Shown: positions 8,027 through 16,544, counted from the stretch's first letter. The stretch: DNA of 20,347 nt from Bacteroidales bacterium UBA4179 (GCA_002381125.1 DFUT01000021.1:1-20347); one strand, 5' to 3'. The notes: generated by a model from the letters alone, not told the origin. Program-made: numbers and translations.

Positions 8027-11000
8027 TTAAAATGTTAACTGTAAACCAAATGTATAAGACCGAGTAAATGGATAAATATGTCGATCTATACCTGAATTCA
8101 ACACACTTGATCGAGCAAATTCAGGATCAATACCTTCATAAGAAGTAATTGTGAACAAATTCTCTCCACTTACATAAAACCGTAATTTATTCAAATACAT
8201 TTTTTCTGCAATATTCTGAGGTATCGAATATCCTAATTGTAATTGACGCAAACGAATAAAATCACCTTTTTCTAAAAAACGATCCGATTCTCTTAAATTT
8301 CCATTTGGATCTTGATAAACCGCACGTGGCACTTTGGTTGATGTATTTGTGGGAGTCCAAGCTTTTAGCGTAGATTTAAGGAAATTTGAACCTGAATTCA
8401 TTCCTTCATAAAAATACTTATTACCATTATATAGTTTATGCCCCCAAGCACTGCTAAAAAGTAAGAATAAATCGAACCCTTTATATTGCATAGTTAAATT
8501 TAAATTTGCTTCTACCTTAGGCATTCCACTACCACAATATTCTTTGTCGTTTTCATCAATTACCCCATCATTATTTATATCTTTAAAACGAATATCTCCA
8601 GGATGAGCATTAGGTTGTAATAAATTTCCATCTTTACTTTTATACAAGTTTACCTCTTCTTCATTCTGAAATAAACCATCTGTTTTGTATAAATAAAAAG
8701 CACCTATAGGCATTCCTACTCTTGTCTGAGTAGGAAAATGTTCTGTTCCATATTTTAGACCTTCTCCATATATAACCTGATTTTCGTCTGCCAAATTAAG
8801 AACTTTATTTTTTAAGGAACTAACGTTAAATCCGGCTCCGTAATTAAAATCAGCATTTACTACATCATTCCAATTAAGCTCTAATTCCACTCCGCTGTTA
8901 CGAATCTTTCCTACATTTAAAACAGGGTTATTTAATCCTGCAGAAGGAGGTAACACCTTTGTAATTAACAAATCTGATGTTTCGTTATTGTAATAATTTA
9001 AGGTTCCCGTCATCTTATTCTGTAAAAAACTAAAATCAAATCCTATATTTTTACTGTCGGTAGTTTCCCATTTAAGAGTTCGATTTTCAAGACCACGTGC
9101 GATACTTCCCGGCCATGGATTTTCACCAATTCCTTTCACATAACCCTGATATTTTGTATTATAAGTAGAAATAAGAGCAAGAAAATCATAATATCCCAAA
9201 GCACTTTCATTACCTAAGCGCCCCCAGCTTGCTCTTAATTTTAAATTGGTAAAAAAAGCATCTTCAGGGAAAAATTCTTCCTCACTAATCCTCCATCCAA
9301 ATGCTATTGAAGGAAATGTCCCCCATCGATTTTCGGAGCCAAACTTAGAAGAACCATCATAACGAAATGTTCCTTGGAAAAGATATCGATCGGCATAATT
9401 ATAATTTAGCCGTCCAAAAAAAGAAACTCTGCGATATTCCCATTTTGAACCATCACCACTAAAAGTACCTCCCTTGCCTGCACCAATAGTAGAAAAATTA
9501 GGATCGAGAAAACCTGAAGGTTTTTCTTCTGTTACCAATTTATTGTTCTCAACATTATATACAAGCGTTTTACCTTCTGCTGAAACCCAATTCCATTGAT
9601 AACTTCTCGTATCAACCGAATTGCCTAACATTATGTTAAAAGAATGGTCTTTAAACTTTCTATTCGCAGAAAGAATATTTTCAAAAATTTGTGATTCCCA
9701 ATAATAACTTCCTTCACTATGATATGGATATTCATTCTTAGATCTTATATCTGCAACATAAACCGGTTCATGATACATGGTCCTTTCATGTTCTCCTTGA
9801 TATTGATAATTACTTTTAATATTCAACCAATCAGTGAAATTGATAGTAAGAGATACATTCCCGGTAGTAAGATAACTTTTATCATAAGCAGAACGAAAAT
9901 GATAATCTGCCATTACGTTACGGTTATTAGGCAAGCCATCAAAATTAGTCAATCCAAATCCCGATGGCTGACTCTCATCATAAATTGGCACTAAGGGAGA
10001 AATCATATACATTTCCTTCAAAGAATATTGGGGCTGGCGATTATCGGTATATTTAAAAATCAAATTTGCATCAAATTGAAAAATATTTTTTTTCAAACTC
10101 AATTTTGCTCTGGCATTATCATGACGATAGTCGTTCCCTAAGAAAACTCCCTTCTCATTAACTCTGTTGTAAAATATTGAGTAATTTGATTTATCAGATG
10201 CTCCACGTACACTTATTGTATAATTTTGAGCTAATCCGTTTCTTTGCATTGCACCTTGCCAATCAGTATCAACATCCGATTCTTTTGTTATATAAGGCGG
10301 AAGTGGTATTTGATCTTCAGAAGAAGCAAACATATTCCAATTTTCATACATTTGCCTATGAACGTCTCGATACTCCGAAGCATTCAAAAGTTCCAATTTC
10401 TTGGCAATATTAGTAACACTTAAATAAGAGTTAAATTCAACTCTCACATCTCCCTTTTCTCCTCCCTTTGTTGTAATTAAAACAACACCATTTGCTGCTC
10501 TTGAACCATAGATAGCAGCTGCTGCTGCATCTTTTAATATTTCCATAGACAAAATATCTTGAGGACTTACATTATTAATATCTCCAGGGAATCCATCAAT
10601 AATATAAAGGGGCTCATTGTCTCCAAAAGTCTTAACTCCTCGAATTTTCATTTGTAAACCGGCACCTGCATTTCCTCCGAATTTTTGAATATTAATCCCC
10701 GCAACCTGACCTTGAAGAGCTTCTGATAAATTATATGTATTTCTCTTGCTTATCTTCTCTCTATCTACAGACGATATTGCTCCTGTTAAATCACTTTTCC
10801 TCATCGTTCCGTATCCTACCACAACCACTTCTTCCAAAGCTTTAATATCTTCTTGCAAAACAATATTGAAATTGGTTTTCCCTTTCGTGTTGATTTGTTG
10901 GTCCATATAACCAATGTAGGAAATTCGGATCACCGCATCTTCGGCAACGTCTAAAGAGAAATTTCCGTCTATATCCGTTACGGTACCATTGGTTGTACCT

Positions 11001-11488
11001 ACTTCCACTATATTAGCGCCTATAATAGGTTCGCCATTAATGTCGACAACTTTCCCTGTTATCGTTTTCTTCTGCTGCTGTACAAGCAAGGCGTTCGTAT
11101 CTTCTGCAGACTCTTCTTCCGTTTCCACAAAGAGAATGATGTGATTTCCTTCCATCGTATAACGAATATCCGTAGCTCTCAAGATGTTGTTCAATACATC
11201 CGATACACTTTCGCTCTTCGCTCTTACCGATACTTTTTTGTCTGTGTTTACTTCATTGTTATAGATGAACAGGTAATCGGTTTGTGTTTCAATTTCGTTT
11301 AGCACCTCTTTAATGGATGCATTGCGTTTGTTAATGGTTACTTTGGCGTTTTGGGTAAATGCCGATTCTGCCATAGAACAAAAGACGCAGGTAAACAATA
11401 AAATAATGCTTGTTCGCATAATTCTCAAAAAATGATTGCCGGGTAATTTTTTAAGTAAACAATTACCCTTTGAATTGTTTTTATTCAT
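8027..11488 (-). CDS. susC: SusC/RagA-family TonB-dependent transporter with STN signalling domain
   Basis: Outer-membrane transporter of 1153 residues that imports the SusD-bound oligosaccharide using TonB energy. Visible order: signal region 1-45; STN domain about 49-120 (NASIKEVLNEIETQTDYLFIY region); carboxypeptidase-regulatory-like domain about 142-215 (ITGKVVDINGEPIIGANI); plug from EEVVVVGYGT (219-228) through GSRAANGVVLITTKGG (328-343); beta-barrel to the C-terminus, ending in an aromatic-rich strand with terminal Phe. The STN domain marks a transducer that contacts a FecR-type anti-sigma factor, and the sigma/FecR pair lies directly upstream. Sampled GC is higher in the STN/regulatory part (about 42-45%) than over much of the barrel (about 25-37%). 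A predicted antisense RNA covers its leader. Confidence 0.95.
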   Translation of the reverse strand: MNKNNSKGNCLLKKLPGNHFLRIMRTSIILLFTCVFCSMAESAFTQNAKVTINKRNASIKEVLNEIETQTDYLFIYNNEVNTDKKVSVRAKSESVSDVLNNILRATDIRYTMEGNHIILFVETEEESAEDTNALLVQQQKKTITGKVVDINGEPIIGANIVEVGTTNGTVTDIDGNFSLDVAEDAVIRISYIGYMDQQINTKGKTNFNIVLQEDIKALEEVVVVGYGTMRKSDLTGAISSVDREKISKRNTYNLSEALQGQVAGINIQKFGGNAGAGLQMKIRGVKTFGDNEPLYIIDGFPGDINNVSPQDILSMEILKDAAAAAIYGSRAANGVVLITTKGGEKGDVRVEFNSYLSVTNIAKKLELLNASEYRDVHRQMYENWNMFASSEDQIPLPPYITKESDVDTDWQGAMQRNGLAQNYTISVRGASDKSNYSIFYNRVNEKGVFLGNDYRHDNARAKLSLKKNIFQFDANLIFKYTDNRQPQYSLKEMYMISPLVPIYDESQPSGFGLTNFDGLPNNRNVMADYHFRSAYDKSYLTTGNVSLTINFTDWLNIKSNYQYQGEHERTMYHEPVYVADIRSKNEYPYHSEGSYYWESQIFENILSANRKFKDHSFNIMLGNSVDTRSYQWNWVSAEGKTLVYNVENNKLVTEEKPSGFLDPNFSTIGAGKGGTFSGDGSKWEYRRVSFFGRLNYNYADRYLFQGTFRYDGSSKFGSENRWGTFPSIAFGWRISEEEFFPEDAFFTNLKLRASWGRLGNESALGYYDFLALISTYNTKYQGYVKGIGENPWPGSIARGLENRTLKWETTDSKNIGFDFSFLQNKMTGTLNYYNNETSDLLITKVLPPSAGLNNPVLNVGKIRNSGVELELNWNDVVNADFNYGAGFNVSSLKNKVLNLADENQVIYGEGLKYGTEHFPTQTRVGMPIGAFYLYKTDGLFQNEEEVNLYKSKDGNLLQPNAHPGDIRFKDINNDGVIDENDKEYCGSGMPKVEANLNLTMQYKGFDLFLLFSSAWGHKLYNGNKYFYEGMNSGSNFLKSTLKAWTPTNTSTKVPRAVYQDPNGNLRESDRFLEKGDFIRLRQLQLGYSIPQNIAEKMYLNKLRFYVSGENLFTITSYEGIDPEFARSSVLNSGIDRHIYPFTRSYTFGLQLTF

Positions 11489-11495
11489 ACATTTG
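11469..11495 (+). promoter_or_regulatory. Candidate antisense promoter at the susC start
   Basis: Perfect Bacteroidetes -7 element TACATTTG (TAnnTTTG) at 11488-11495, reading on the plus strand and abutting the susC start codon, which is on the minus strand. A TTTG at 11469-11472 could be the -33 element, but the 15-base spacer is short compared with the usual 19 or so. Transcription would begin near 11500 and run away from susC toward fecR. Confidence 0.4.
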
Positions 11496-11500
11496 TAATG

Positions 11501-11581
11501 TTTTTAGTTAATACAGTTAATGAATTTAATTGTGTTGATTAAATTTAGCCGATAAGTGTTGCCGCACTTATCGGTTTTTTT
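11501..11581 (+). ncRNA. Candidate antisense small RNA over the susC leader (DonS-like)
   Basis: Inferred RNA of about 80 nt on the plus strand, from a TAnnTTTG element at the susC start to a strong plus-facing terminator at 11549-11581. It is fully complementary to the susC 5' leader. Besides the terminator stem it contains an 8-bp stem AATTTAAT/ATTAAATT (11523-11530, 11538-11545) with a 7-nt loop. No plus-strand gene exists that would otherwise need this terminator. In Bacteroides fragilis, DonS-type cis-antisense RNAs sit between an anti-sigma gene and susC, opposite to susC, and repress the PUL; the position here matches. The 5' end is a guess from the -7 element; no expression data are available. 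Confidence 0.5.
11549..11581 (+). terminator. Rho-independent terminator facing the plus strand
   Basis: Perfect 10-bp stem CCGATAAGTG (11549-11558) / CACTTATCGG (11565-11574), 6-nt loop, then seven T (11575-11581) on the plus strand. On the minus strand the same hairpin is not followed by a T-run, so it is not a fecR terminator. Confidence 0.8.
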
Positions 11582-11628
11582 ATTCTCGATACATTATATC
11601 ATTTCATAGGCAAATATGTTTTAAATGG

Positions 11629-12570
11629 TTACTTAATGTAAATGATTCCTGTTTCGTCGTCTTTTTCATATCTGAAACGAATACTTTTCTGTAATACGCG
11701 CAACGCATAATCGATGCCATCGGACTGGCGAAATTTTCCCGTATAGGTATTCTTCGGTAACGATTGGGCCTCAATGCGAATTTGCACGTCAAAATATGCG
11801 GATAAGGTTTTCAAAATATCCTCCAACGATTTGTTGTTGAAAGCAATGAGCCCCTTTCTCCAAAGAAACTGATCGTAATCGGTAATTTGCGATACTACCA
11901 ATTGCCCATTTTTAAAAAAACTTTGCTGATTGGGTTTCAACGAAACCATTTTTCGATGATTGTCATATATTTCGACGCTACCTTCAAATAAAGAAGTTTC
12001 GAATAGTTGATGCTCTGAACGAGCTTTCACATTGAACGAAGTTCCCGTTACGTTGATATCTCCTCCGTTCGTCTTTACGATAAAAGGTTTTTCCTTATTT
12101 TTGCTTACCTCAAAATAGGCTTCACCCTCTAAATACACCGTTCTATCTTTTTTTGAGAATGTGGAAGGATACCTAAAGACGGTATTGGCATTCAACCATA
12201 CATTGGTATTGTCTGCAAGAATCAGTTTCATGCGCTGACCCGCAGGAACTTGAAGTGTATGATATTGTGCTGCAAAATTCCTTTCATCCCTAATACGCAT
12301 CCAGTACAATCCGCTAACCAAGAGCAATAAAAATACAGCTACAGCCGTACTAACCATCCATAGAGACGTGCCAACCTCTTTTTTGTTTTCTAATGAAGAT
12401 TGTGGAGATACCAAAAGAAGTGCATCGTAGATTTTCCTTTCACGCATAAACAATGCTCGGTTATCCTCCGATTTTTCAACCCACTGCCTAACCCGTTGCT
12501 CTTCCTCTAAGGTAGCAGTTCCTTCAAAAAAACGATATAATAGTTCTTTGTTCATGCGTGAAAATTTCAT
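11629..12570 (-). CDS. FecR-family anti-sigma factor
   Basis: Single-pass inner-membrane regulator of 313 residues. A cytoplasmic N-terminal part (1-70, with RFFEGTATLEEEQRVRQW typical of the sigma-binding region) precedes one membrane helix (about 72-91). The periplasmic FecR domain spans about 103-200 (LQVPAGQRMKLILADNTNVW), and a C-terminal DUF4974-like domain spans about 244-313 (NNKSLEDILKTLSAYFDVQI). It should hold the neighbouring ECF sigma factor until the STN domain of the loaded SusC signals. An ATG five codons in (12555) is an equally plausible start. The gene lies 60 bases after the sigma gene and 140 bases before susC; that second gap holds the predicted antisense RNA. Confidence 0.93.
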   Translation of the reverse strand: MKFSRMNKELLYRFFEGTATLEEEQRVRQWVEKSEDNRALFMRERKIYDALLLVSPQSSLENKKEVGTSLWMVSTAVAVFLLLLVSGLYWMRIRDERNFAAQYHTLQVPAGQRMKLILADNTNVWLNANTVFRYPSTFSKKDRTVYLEGEAYFEVSKNKEKPFIVKTNGGDINVTGTSFNVKARSEHQLFETSLFEGSVEIYDNHRKMVSLKPNQQSFFKNGQLVVSQITDYDQFLWRKGLIAFNNKSLEDILKTLSAYFDVQIRIEAQSLPKNTYTGKFRQSDGIDYALRVLQKSIRFRYEKDDETGIIYIK

Positions 12571-12597
12571 CCCTTGTATATATATAACAAACGAGGG

Positions 12598-12609
12598 AGG
12601 GATATCCCT
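12598..12609. promoter_or_regulatory. 12-bp perfect palindrome between sigma and fecR
   Basis: AGGGATATCCCT is a perfect inverted repeat in the 60-base gap between the two regulatory genes. It could be an operator or a small RNA hairpin, or be coincidental; no known factor is recognised. Confidence 0.25.
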
Positions 12610-12630
12610 AAAAGAAAAGTGGACTTTTAA

Positions 12631-13194
12631 TCAAAACAAAGAGAAAACTACTAAAAGAAAAATAAAATCCCTCAAAGAAATGCGCAAACATTTAAGAGCT
12701 TTGGAAATATGATATTCAACCGTTTTAGGACTAAGACTCATCTTTTGGGCGATATCTTGATATGGGAAGCCGTAATAACGATTTAAGATAAAAATCCGGC
12801 GTGTTTTCGATGGCAATTTATCTACCGTTTTGCGGACAATTTCGCGCATTTCGTCCGAAAAGAGGTCTTCCGGATTGCACGCCTCCAAGGTGGAAATCCG
12901 CGTATTCAACACCCATTCGGCATGCTCGGTCATTTCCTTCTCTGTTCTCAAACGAATTTGTTCATGATGCAAATGATTGATGCATTTGTTTTTTACAATG
13001 GTTAAGATATAAGCCGGCGCATTGGTATTCGGTAAAAGGTTCTCTCTGTTTTCCCAATAAAGAGTGAATGCTTCCGATACAAAATCTTCCGCAACGGGCC
13101 GATCTTTCAAATATCCCATCGCAAAACGAACAAAGCGCGAATAATATTCATTAAACAGGTTGTTGAAGTTTCGTATATCCGATTCAGAATTCAT
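12631..13194 (-). CDS. ECF-type RNA polymerase sigma-70 factor
   Basis: Sigma factor of 187 residues. Region 2 covers about 15-80 (FNEYYSRFVRFAMGYLKDRPVAEDFVSEAF region, then ILTIVKNKCINHL). Region 4 covers about 118-172 (VDKLPSKTRRIFILNRY, helix-turn-helix YQDIAQKMSLSPKTVEYHIS). It ends in a hydrophobic tail (177-187, FIFLLVVFSLF), a feature I associate with Bacteroidetes PUL sigma factors. It is expected to direct transcription of the downstream susCD operon when released from FecR. A TAnnTTTG element 45-52 bases upstream suggests the sigma gene itself is read by the housekeeping polymerase. Confidence 0.93.
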   Translation of the reverse strand: MNSESDIRNFNNLFNEYYSRFVRFAMGYLKDRPVAEDFVSEAFTLYWENRENLLPNTNAPAYILTIVKNKCINHLHHEQIRLRTEKEMTEHAEWVLNTRISTLEACNPEDLFSDEMREIVRKTVDKLPSKTRRIFILNRYYGFPYQDIAQKMSLSPKTVEYHISKALKCLRISLRDFIFLLVVFSLF

Positions 13195-13238
13195 GCACTA
13201 CATTCTTTTTCGAATGCGAAGGTAATGAAAATTCAAAA

Positions 13239-13246
13239 CAAATATA
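13239..13246 (-). promoter_or_regulatory. -7 element of the sigma-fecR promoter
   Basis: On the minus strand this reads TATATTTG, a perfect TAnnTTTG. About 18 bases further upstream is a T-rich stretch ending TTTA, a plausible -33 element. The leader to the sigma ATG would be about 40 nt. Confidence 0.55.
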
Positions 13247-13306
13247 GTTTATTAAGTTAAAAAGTAAAAAAATCTTGGCTAATTCCCTTTTTTGCTTAAA
13301 CTTTTT

Positions 13307-13870
13307 TTAATCGATCGGCTTAGAGTCATCTTGAAGCGGGTAACCTTCACAATAGCGGATAACCCGCTCATTCATGAATTCCAGAAAATCGCTATATTGC
13401 TGTTTGTCTATCATGTTTGGATAACTCAAAATAAGCAGTTCTTTTGGTGTCGATCCCTGTCGATAAGGCAAATGAACAAAGCGATAGGGAGTAAGCGTAA
13501 ATCCTGCCCGTTCATAAAACTGCAACCGCCTGACCGACAACTCGTCGACCAATGGATCGATTTCCAATATCAGCGTATGATCGGAATCGCACAGATAGCG
13601 CAATATTTTCGATCCATAACCTTGATTACGCAACTGAGGATTAACAGCCAGATATTCCGTATAGCGATATGAACCCCATTCCCAATAAAAAATTATTCCT
13701 ATAAGCTGATCGTCTTCCCATATCGACAAAGGATGAAAAAATGGATCGGCACAGGCTCGAAGATGATCTTCTTTCTTTCGACGTTCCGATAAAGGAAAAC
13801 TTTTTTCATATAATTTCCACATCGCATTCCAACGCAAAGTATCGGTTGGCTCTATACGTAAAAACTCCAT
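13307..13870 (-). CDS. GNAT-family N-acetyltransferase
   Basis: Acetyltransferase of 187 residues. The acetyl-CoA loop is RNQGYGS (81-87) in the motif LAVNPQLRNQGYGSKILRYL, preceded by the strand TEYLAV and followed by YERAGF (119-124), the usual GNAT C-terminal signature. The C-terminal tail (about 150-187) is extra and not recognised. The open frame extends three codons upstream to a TTG; the ATG at 13870 is preferred because a perfect TAnnTTTG element lies about 30 bases upstream. The acetyl acceptor cannot be told. It is flanked by clpC and the PUL sigma gene on the same strand; nothing ties it to either. Confidence 0.85.
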   Translation of the reverse strand: MEFLRIEPTDTLRWNAMWKLYEKSFPLSERRKKEDHLRACADPFFHPLSIWEDDQLIGIIFYWEWGSYRYTEYLAVNPQLRNQGYGSKILRYLCDSDHTLILEIDPLVDELSVRRLQFYERAGFTLTPYRFVHLPYRQGSTPKELLILSYPNMIDKQQYSDFLEFMNERVIRYCEGYPLQDDSKPID

Positions 13871-13898
13871 TGACAACAACTTATTATAATAAACGAGG

Positions 13899-13906
13899 CA
13901 AAAGTA
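13899..13906 (-). promoter_or_regulatory. -7 element of the GNAT gene promoter
   Basis: Minus strand TACTTTTG, a perfect TAnnTTTG, lies immediately downstream of the clpC terminator T-run. A 20-base spacer places a TTTC -33-like element inside the terminator stem, so terminator and promoter overlap. Confidence 0.55.
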
Positions 13907-13908
13907 CG

Positions 13909-13948
13909 AAAAAAAAAGCGCTCAACGAAATCATATTCGTCAAACGCT
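13909..13948 (-). terminator. clpC rho-independent terminator
   Basis: A 13-bp stem (13936-13948 with 13917-13929) including three G-U pairs, with a 6-nt loop, is followed on the minus strand by nine T. It starts 27 bases after the clpC stop codon. Confidence 0.8.
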
Positions 13949-13974
13949 CTCATTATAAAACAGTAAAATCAGTA

Positions 13975-16512
13975 TTATTCTACCTGTTCAACTACATTCA
14001 TTGTGATACGTTGCGTCTCACTATCGAAGTCGACCACAACCGTTTCTCCCTCCTTGATACCTGTCCGAATGATCATTTCGGCCATTTCATCTTCGATATA
14101 TTTTTGAATAGCCCGTTTCAATGGACGAGCACCAAATTGCACATCATACCCTTTATCGGCAACAAACTCTTTGGCAGCATCGGTAATGACAACTTTATAA
14201 CCCAACTCTTTAACACGTTTGTATAAGCCGTTCAGTTCAAGATCGATAATCTCGTAAAGCGACTCTTTGCTCAATTGATCGAACATGATGATATCGTCCA
14301 CACGGTTCAAAAACTCAGGTGCAAATGCTTTATTCAACGCCTTTTGAATAATGCTTCTCGAATATTCGGCATCGGGGACATCACCTCCACCGGCTATAAA
14401 CCCGATTCCTCGTCCGAAATCCTTCAACTGCCGAGTACCGACGTTCGAAGTCATGATGATGATGGTGTTTCTGAAATCGATTTTGCGCCCGAGACTATCG
14501 GTAATATGTCCCTCGTCAAGTATCTGCAACAAAATATTGAACACATCGGGATGTGCTTTTTCGATCTCATCAAGCAGTACTACCGAATAGGGACGGCGAC
14601 GTACTTTTTCGGTCAACTGTCCGCCTTCTTCATACCCTACGTATCCCGGAGGCGCTCCCACCAGACGCGACACATTGAATTTTTCCATATATTCGCTCAT
14701 GTCGATACGAATCAGGTTCTCGGGTGAATCAAACAGGTATTCGGCAAGTTTTTTGGCCAAATGCGTTTTACCTACACCCGTTGGCCCAAGGAACATAAAG
14801 CTTCCGATAGGCTTGTTGGGATCTTTCAGCCCCACCCTATTGCGCTGGATGGCTTTTACCACTTTCTCTACCGCTTCATCTTGACCAATTACTTGCTTCT
14901 TGAGTACATCTTTCATTTCTATCAACCGTTCGCCTTCGGCTTGAGCTATGCGTTGAACCGGCACACCCGATATCATGGCAACCACTTCGGCAACCTTTTC
15001 TTCATCAACAATCTCGGGTTTTTCCTTGATCTCTTTCTGCCAACGTTCTTCCTCAGCTTCCAAAGCCAACAACAACTGACGCTGTTTATCGCGATAACTG
15101 GCCGCCAACTCATATTTCTGAGCCTTCACGGCCGCGGTTTTCTGTTCTTCCACTTCCTTGAGTTCGGTTTCCAATTGCTCAATAACCTTCGGTATCACGA
15201 TGTTGGAAATATGAACCCTTGCACCGGCCTCATCCAAGGCATCAATAGCCTTATCGGGAAAAGTCCGATCACTGACATATCTATCGGTCAATTTCACACA
15301 AGCTTCCAACGCCTTATCGGTATAACGCACATTATGGTGTTCCTCATACCGCTCCTTGATGTTTTTCAGAATCTGCAACGTTTCTTCCGGAGTGGTTGGA
15401 TCCACAATCACCTTTTGGAAACGACGTTCCAAAGCGCCGTCTTTTTCGATGTTTTTACGATACTCGTCCAACGTAGTCGCACCAATACATTGAATTTCTC
15501 CTCGTGCCAATGCAGGTTTCAACATGTTGGCCGCATCCAGCGATCCGGTTGCACCACCGGCACCAACAATTGTATGCACTTCATCAATAAACAAAATGAT
15601 GTTCGGATTATTGGCCAGTTCATTCAAAATGGCTTTGATGCGTTCCTCAAACTGACCACGGTACTTGGTCCCGGCAACAATGGATGCCATATCGAGCGAA
15701 ATAATCCGTTTATCGAATAATGCACGCGAAACTTTCTTTTGTACGATACGCAATGCCAAACCATCCACAATGGCCGATTTTCCCACACCGGGATCGCCAA
15801 TCAGTACAGGATTATTTTTCTTTCGCCGACTCAATATCTGAGCGATACGTTCGATTTCTTTATCTCGCCCAACCACCGGATCCAGCCGGTTTTCTATCGC
15901 AGCACGCGTGATATCCGTTCCAAAATTGTCCAAAACCGGGGTATCCGACGCCGATTTGGCTTGCGAACCACCTTGACCTCCAAAAGATGATCTGCCTTGC
16001 ATATCATCATCTTCGTCGTCCGTGAAATTGGCTCCCATTGAAGGTAAATTCAAATCGCCATCTTCTTTGCGAACATCATAAATACTCTTTATATAAGAAA
16101 ATGCACTCGCATAATCTACCTGAAATTGCGTAAGAATATCATTGATAATGGTATTCTTGTCTTTAAGCAATGCAAGCAAGATATGTTCCGAATCGGTTTC
16201 GGCACTTCTCATAAGACGTGCTTCCAGAATACTCATCTTGAGAACCTTTTCCGTATTCTTATTGATTACCAATTCACCTCCGCTGCCATCGTATGGCTCC
16301 TGCACATAACGAATTTGCGAGTCGATGTTTTCCTTCAATGCTCTAAGATCAATGTCGAAGTCCTGCAGCACTTGAACCGCCAACCCCGCACCATCGCGAA
16401 GTATACCAAGCATAAGATGCTCAGGACCAATATAATTATTTTGGAGTCTTCCGGCTTCTTCACGGCTATAGGCCATGATATCCCTAACTCGTTGTGAAAA
16501 ATTGTTATCCAT
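13975..16512 (-). CDS. clpC: ClpC-type AAA+ unfoldase of the ClpCP protease
   Basis: Hexameric ATP-driven unfoldase of 845 residues that feeds substrates to ClpP in the cytoplasm. It has two N-domain repeats (about 1-145), a low-complexity acidic/glycine linker (163-188), and the first AAA+ module with Walker A GDPGVGKS (239-246) and Walker B ILFIDE (306-311). A UVR-like coiled middle region follows (about 442-495, AAVKAQKYELAASYRDKQRQL region), then the second AAA+ module with Walker A GPTGVGKT (576-583) and Walker B VVLLDE (644-649). The ClpP-docking tripeptide IGF is at 703-705. The UVR region and length mark it as ClpC rather than ClpA or ClpB. All key residues are present. An unusually strong Shine-Dalgarno sequence precedes it. 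Confidence 0.96.
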   Translation of the reverse strand: MDNNFSQRVRDIMAYSREEAGRLQNNYIGPEHLMLGILRDGAGLAVQVLQDFDIDLRALKENIDSQIRYVQEPYDGSGGELVINKNTEKVLKMSILEARLMRSAETDSEHILLALLKDKNTIINDILTQFQVDYASAFSYIKSIYDVRKEDGDLNLPSMGANFTDDEDDDMQGRSSFGGQGGSQAKSASDTPVLDNFGTDITRAAIENRLDPVVGRDKEIERIAQILSRRKKNNPVLIGDPGVGKSAIVDGLALRIVQKKVSRALFDKRIISLDMASIVAGTKYRGQFEERIKAILNELANNPNIILFIDEVHTIVGAGGATGSLDAANMLKPALARGEIQCIGATTLDEYRKNIEKDGALERRFQKVIVDPTTPEETLQILKNIKERYEEHHNVRYTDKALEACVKLTDRYVSDRTFPDKAIDALDEAGARVHISNIVIPKVIEQLETELKEVEEQKTAAVKAQKYELAASYRDKQRQLLLALEAEEERWQKEIKEKPEIVDEEKVAEVVAMISGVPVQRIAQAEGERLIEMKDVLKKQVIGQDEAVEKVVKAIQRNRVGLKDPNKPIGSFMFLGPTGVGKTHLAKKLAEYLFDSPENLIRIDMSEYMEKFNVSRLVGAPPGYVGYEEGGQLTEKVRRRPYSVVLLDEIEKAHPDVFNILLQILDEGHITDSLGRKIDFRNTIIIMTSNVGTRQLKDFGRGIGFIAGGGDVPDAEYSRSIIQKALNKAFAPEFLNRVDDIIMFDQLSKESLYEIIDLELNGLYKRVKELGYKVVITDAAKEFVADKGYDVQFGARPLKRAIQKYIEDEMAEMIIRTGIKEGETVVVDFDSETQRITMNVVEQVE

Positions 16513-16523
16513 ATATTTTTATT

Positions 16524-16530
16524 CCTCCTT
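16524..16530 (-). promoter_or_regulatory. Strong Shine-Dalgarno sequence of clpC
   Basis: The minus strand reads AAGGAGG, ending 11 bases before the clpC ATG. Most genes in this window lack such a site, as is usual in Bacteroidetes. It supports the chosen start. Confidence 0.6.
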
Positions 16531-16544
16531 GTAGCATACGACTA

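Noticed and set aside
11549..11574. Hairpin as the fecR terminator
   Set aside because: The T-run is on the plus-strand side only; on the minus strand the stem is followed by CTAAATTT.
11604..11792. 62-codon minus-strand frame at the fecR 3' end
   Set aside because: Overlaps the DUF4974-like domain of fecR in another frame, with no features of its own.
13292..14226. Plus-strand frames over the GNAT gene and the clpC 3' end
   Set aside because: They are antisense to well-supported genes and have no motifs.
14761..15720. 319-codon plus-strand open frame
   Set aside because: It lies entirely antisense to clpC, whose motifs are all intact; its translation has no recognisable domain and is a composition shadow.
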